Source: Cryptosporangium sp044454545
GTDB taxonomy: Bacteria > Actinomycetota > Actinomycetes > Mycobacteriales > Cryptosporangiaceae
NCBI RefSeq assembly: GCF_044454545.1
Contig: NZ_JBITDV010000001.1
Span: forward strand, 620,001-684,000
DNA: 64,000 nucleotides
Reading direction: 5' to 3'
The notes under the pieces are model-generated. The model did not search any database. It saw only the letters and a program-made list of their open reading frames with translations, and was not told the DNA's origin. Both the position numbers and the translations under genes were made by a program. Position 1 is the stretch's first letter; every line of letters begins with the position of its first letter. Positions 61,422-64,000 of the stretch are shown piece after piece.

Positions 61422-64000
61422 TCACTCCAGGGTGCCGTCCCTGCTCAGGCGGCGGGCCAGCTCGGCCCGGCTGCGCAAGCCGAGTTTGCGGTAAGCGCGG
61501 GTCAGGTGGGCCTCCACCGTTTTGGGCGACAAATACAGCGCGGCCGCCGCTTCGGCGTTCGTGGCACCCCGCGCGACCGTCGTCGCGACCTCGAGCTCCT
61601 GCGGCGACAACACCGCCCCCACACCCGGCGACCCCGCGAGCGGGGCGGCCGTGACCGGGCGGGCGCCGGACGCGGCGAGCTCCGCCGCGGCCCGGCGGGC
61701 CCACGGCGCCGCGGACAGCGTCCGGAACAGCCGCTCGGCTTCGAGCAACGGCTCCCGGGCCGCGGCCGGACGCCGGAAACGACGGAGCGCCTCGCCGTAG
61801 CCGAGCAGCGTGCGGGCCAGTTCGTACGGGGTGTCCTGCTGACGATGGAGCCGCTCGGCGCGCCGGAACTGCTCCTCCGCGTCCCCCGGGATCCCGGCCA
61901 GCAGCCCGGCGCACCGCGCTGCCGCCGCGCGCTGCCAGCCCCGTGCGCTGACCGCGGCCGCACCGACCAGTTCCTCCAGCGCCTTCTCGGCCGACGCCCG
62001 GTCGCCCGCGCGGAGGTGCGCCTCCACCCGGTCGGCCGCGAACGGCACGACGCTCGGGTTCGTGATGCCGCCGTCGATCGCGCGCGTGTGGGCGGCGTCC
62101 AGGTGCGAGACGGCCGTCGCGGCGTCGCCGCGCGCCAGTGCGTCCAGGCCCAGTGCCGCGGACAGGACGACGTCGGCCAGCCCGGCGTCCGCATCGGCGA
62201 ACGCGGCCTGGGCCTGCTCGACGTGTTCCCGCAAACGGGCCGCGCGGCCGCAGGCCGCCTCGAGGTGGGCGAGGAACGCCGACGCCGCACCGGCGGCGTG
62301 CCGCTGCCCCAGGTTCCCGGCCAGCCGTCCGGCCTGCAGTGCGCCCGCTCTGGCCGAGGCCCAGTGGCCGGTCCAGCGGTCGAGCTCGGCCCGGGTCAGC
62401 AGCAGGAGCGGCAGCGTGGCGGCCGATTCGGCCCCGGCCGGGCGGTCGAGGACGCGCCGGGCGTCGGCGAACCGCTCGGCGGCCACGCACGAGCGGGCGA
62501 GCGTCAGGCGGGTCGCCGGGTCGGGCCGGTTCGGCGAGCGCAGCGCGGCGTCGAGGACGTCGTCGTGCTCGGCGACGTCGAGCGTGAGCGCCACCGGGTG
62601 CGTGCGGCGGGCCAGCACCAGCGGGGGCACCGGTTCCGGAGCGAACCGGCCGGTGATCCGGAGTGCGGCCGGGACGTCGGCGTTCAGCGTGGCGGCCAGC
62701 ACCGCCTCGGTGAGCAGCACCTCGGCGCGCTCGGGATCGACCGGGCGGACCGCGTCGGCGGCCTCGACGAGCGTGCTCCGGGACCGTTCGAGCAGGCCGA
62801 GGCAACCGTAGGCCCGGCCGCGGTACAGCTCCAGGTCGGCGCGCAGACGCGGGTCGGCGGGCGTCCGCAGCGCGGTCTGCTCGGCCCAGCGCGCCGCGAG
62901 CCAGGCGTCCCCGCCGTCGAGCAGCTCCGCGACCGTCCCGACGAGTTGTCCGGACGAACGCTCGGCGGGCGTCGGCCCGGTACGACTCAGGTAACCGGTG
63001 CCATTCGGATCCCCGACGCTGCTCAGATCCCCGGCGCGACTCAGGTACCAGGTGCGCTCCGGCTCCGGCGTGACCGCGGCCAGCGCGCGGAAGACCTCGC
63101 GGCGGACGGCCACCGGCGCGGTGTGCAGCAGGACGCTGCGAAGTACCGGGCTGTCCAGTTCGTACCCGGCGTCCGGGGTGAGGCGCAGCAGGCCGGCGCG
63201 TTCGGCGTCGCCGAGGTCGGCCAGGTCGAGTCCGGCGTCGGCCAGCGCCGCGTCGAGGAGGTCGAGGCCCGGGTGGCGGCACGCGGCGACCAGCGTGAGG
63301 GCACTCCGGGCCTGGGCGTCCAGCGCCGCCAGCCTCTCGGCCCAGGCGGCGCGGAGCCGGTCGCCGACCGGCAGCACCGGCGGGAGCGGCTCCTGACCGG
63401 CGCGCTGCGCGGACCGGAGCCCGGCCGCCGCGTCGAGCAGCGCCGCCGGGTTGCCACCTCCGACGTCGAGCAACGCGTCGAGCACCCGTTCGGTCACGTC
63501 GTACCCGTGCTGGGCCAGCGCCCGGCGGGCCTCGGCGCGGCCGAGCGGGCCCAGCGTGACGACCGGCCAGCCCGCGCGGCCGGCGTCGAGGCAGGACACG
63601 TCCCGGCCCGCCCAGACCACCGTGACGCGTCCGGCCGGGAGGCGGCGCAGCGCGAACAGCAGCGTCCGGATCGACTCGGTGTCGGCGTGGTCGACGTCGT
63701 CGATCAGGAGGGTCAGCGGGCCGCGGGCGAGCAGCGCGTGCGTCGCGACGCCGACCGCGTACGGGTTGGGCGCGGTGCCGCTGCTCGCGAGCGCGAACGC
63801 GGACTCCAGCGCGGTGCGTTGCGCGTCCGGCAGCGCGGCGAGCGACGTCCGCAGCGGTTGCAGCAGGTCGGCGAGTACGACGAACGGGAGGTCCCGTTCG
63901 GACGGCCGCCCGCGGGCGGCCAGGACCGGTCCCCCGGCGGTCGCGGCCACGTGGGCGAGCAGCACGGTCCGGCCGATTCCGGGCGGTCCGGTGACGACGA
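61422..64000 (-). CDS. Large LuxR-family (LAL-type) regulator, N-terminus cut
   Basis: The C-terminal 859 or so residues of a STAND-type ATPase regulator; the frame is open at the right edge. A P-loop GPPGIGRT is visible at the very edge with arginine in place of the usual lysine, then RLPAGRVTVVWAGRD, a long TPR-like alpha-helical middle, and a C-terminal LuxR helix-turn-helix (LSPQELEVATTVARGATNAEAAAALYLSPKTVEAHLTRAYRKLGL). Unlike the regulator at 23.7 kb, its DNA-binding domain is at the usual C-terminus. Target genes are not evident. Confidence 0.9.
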   Translation of the reverse strand, partial: VVTGPPGIGRTVLLAHVAATAGGPVLAARGRPSERDLPFVVLADLLQPLRTSLAALPDAQRTALESAFALASSGTAPNPYAVGVATHALLARGPLTLLIDDVDHADTESIRTLLFALRRLPAGRVTVVWAGRDVSCLDAGRAGWPVVTLGPLGRAEARRALAQHGYDVTERVLDALLDVGGGNPAALLDAAAGLRSAQRAGQEPLPPVLPVGDRLRAAWAERLAALDAQARSALTLVAACRHPGLDLLDAALADAGLDLADLGDAERAGLLRLTPDAGYELDSPVLRSVLLHTAPVAVRREVFRALAAVTPEPERTWYLSRAGDLSSVGDPNGTGYLSRTGPTPAERSSGQLVGTVAELLDGGDAWLAARWAEQTALRTPADPRLRADLELYRGRAYGCLGLLERSRSTLVEAADAVRPVDPERAEVLLTEAVLAATLNADVPAALRITGRFAPEPVPPLVLARRTHPVALTLDVAEHDDVLDAALRSPNRPDPATRLTLARSCVAAERFADARRVLDRPAGAESAATLPLLLLTRAELDRWTGHWASARAGALQAGRLAGNLGQRHAAGAASAFLAHLEAACGRAARLREHVEQAQAAFADADAGLADVVLSAALGLDALARGDAATAVSHLDAAHTRAIDGGITNPSVVPFAADRVEAHLRAGDRASAEKALEELVGAAAVSARGWQRAAAARCAGLLAGIPGDAEEQFRRAERLHRQQDTPYELARTLLGYGEALRRFRRPAAAREPLLEAERLFRTLSAAPWARRAAAELAASGARPVTAAPLAGSPGVGAVLSPQELEVATTVARGATNAEAAAALYLSPKTVEAHLTRAYRKLGLRSRAELARRLSRDGTLE

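Overview
The window is GC-rich, densely coding and full of GTG and TTG starts, 4-nt start/stop overlaps and Pro/Ala/Gly-rich linkers. It carries F420-type LLM oxidoreductases, a PIG-L (mycothiol-type) hydrolase, a transmembrane PknB-like kinase, a complete paaABCDE set and steroid-type catabolic genes. This points to a free-living, multicellular-type actinomycete with a broad aromatic and lipid catabolism. A Cryptosporangium- or Frankia-like relative is plausible, but the genus cannot be fixed from the sequence alone. I saw no tRNA, rRNA, CRISPR array, insertion sequence or phage gene. No gap between genes exceeds 300 bases; the longest is about 257 bases, at 26519-26775.

Region 1 (1-10.5 kb) is a lipid/steroid-type CoA catabolic block. 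It holds a zinc/NDMA-type alcohol dehydrogenase (cut by the left edge), a CYP142-like P450, two TetR regulators, a fused two-domain acyl-CoA dehydrogenase of the FadE34 type, and a tightly overlapped operon of acyl-CoA ligase, carboxyltransferase, LLM oxidoreductase and enoyl-CoA hydratase. A distant partner is the KstD-like dehydrogenase at 31.7-33.3 kb, which has a perfect KstR-type box just before its start.

Region 2 (10.5-37 kb) is mostly stress, transport and regulation. It includes an FMN reductase/MarR divergon, a catalase with a sigma-B-like promoter, an MFS/TetR divergon, and a MerR regulator with a classical 19-bp-spacer promoter coupled to a reductase. It also has a membrane-spanning protein with sigma-factor-like and AbfB domains, an alpha/beta hydrolase with membrane segments, several MFS pumps, an OsmC/FAD-enzyme pair beside a LuxR-type ATPase, a PIG-L deacetylase, a ROK regulator, a STAS protein, a PadR/membrane-protein pair and an acetyltransferase. 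It ends with a class A penicillin-binding-protein homologue whose key catalytic residues are nearly all replaced. Between 24.7 and 29.0 kb four in-phase 15- or 18-nt tandem repeats cluster.

Region 3 (37.9-48.5 kb) is the phenylacetate pathway. paaK diverges from an AraC regulator, and paaZ-paaG diverges from paaABCDE plus a hydratase and a PaaI-type thioesterase. PaaK makes phenylacetyl-CoA, PaaABCE epoxidises it with help from PaaD, PaaG isomerises it to the oxepin, PaaZ opens the ring, and the hydratase feeds beta-oxidation.

Region 4 (48.5-64 kb) holds a branched-chain 2-oxoacid dehydrogenase operon (E1 alpha, E1 beta, E2) diverging from an Lrp regulator, a two-TM protein with an LAxTG-like motif, a Ser/Thr kinase with a Cys-rich ectodomain, and a PfkA-family kinase. 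It ends with a LacI/PhyH/Gfo-Idh-MocA cluster, two tandem paralogous small proteins of unknown function, and the C-terminal part of a large LuxR-family regulator running off the right edge.
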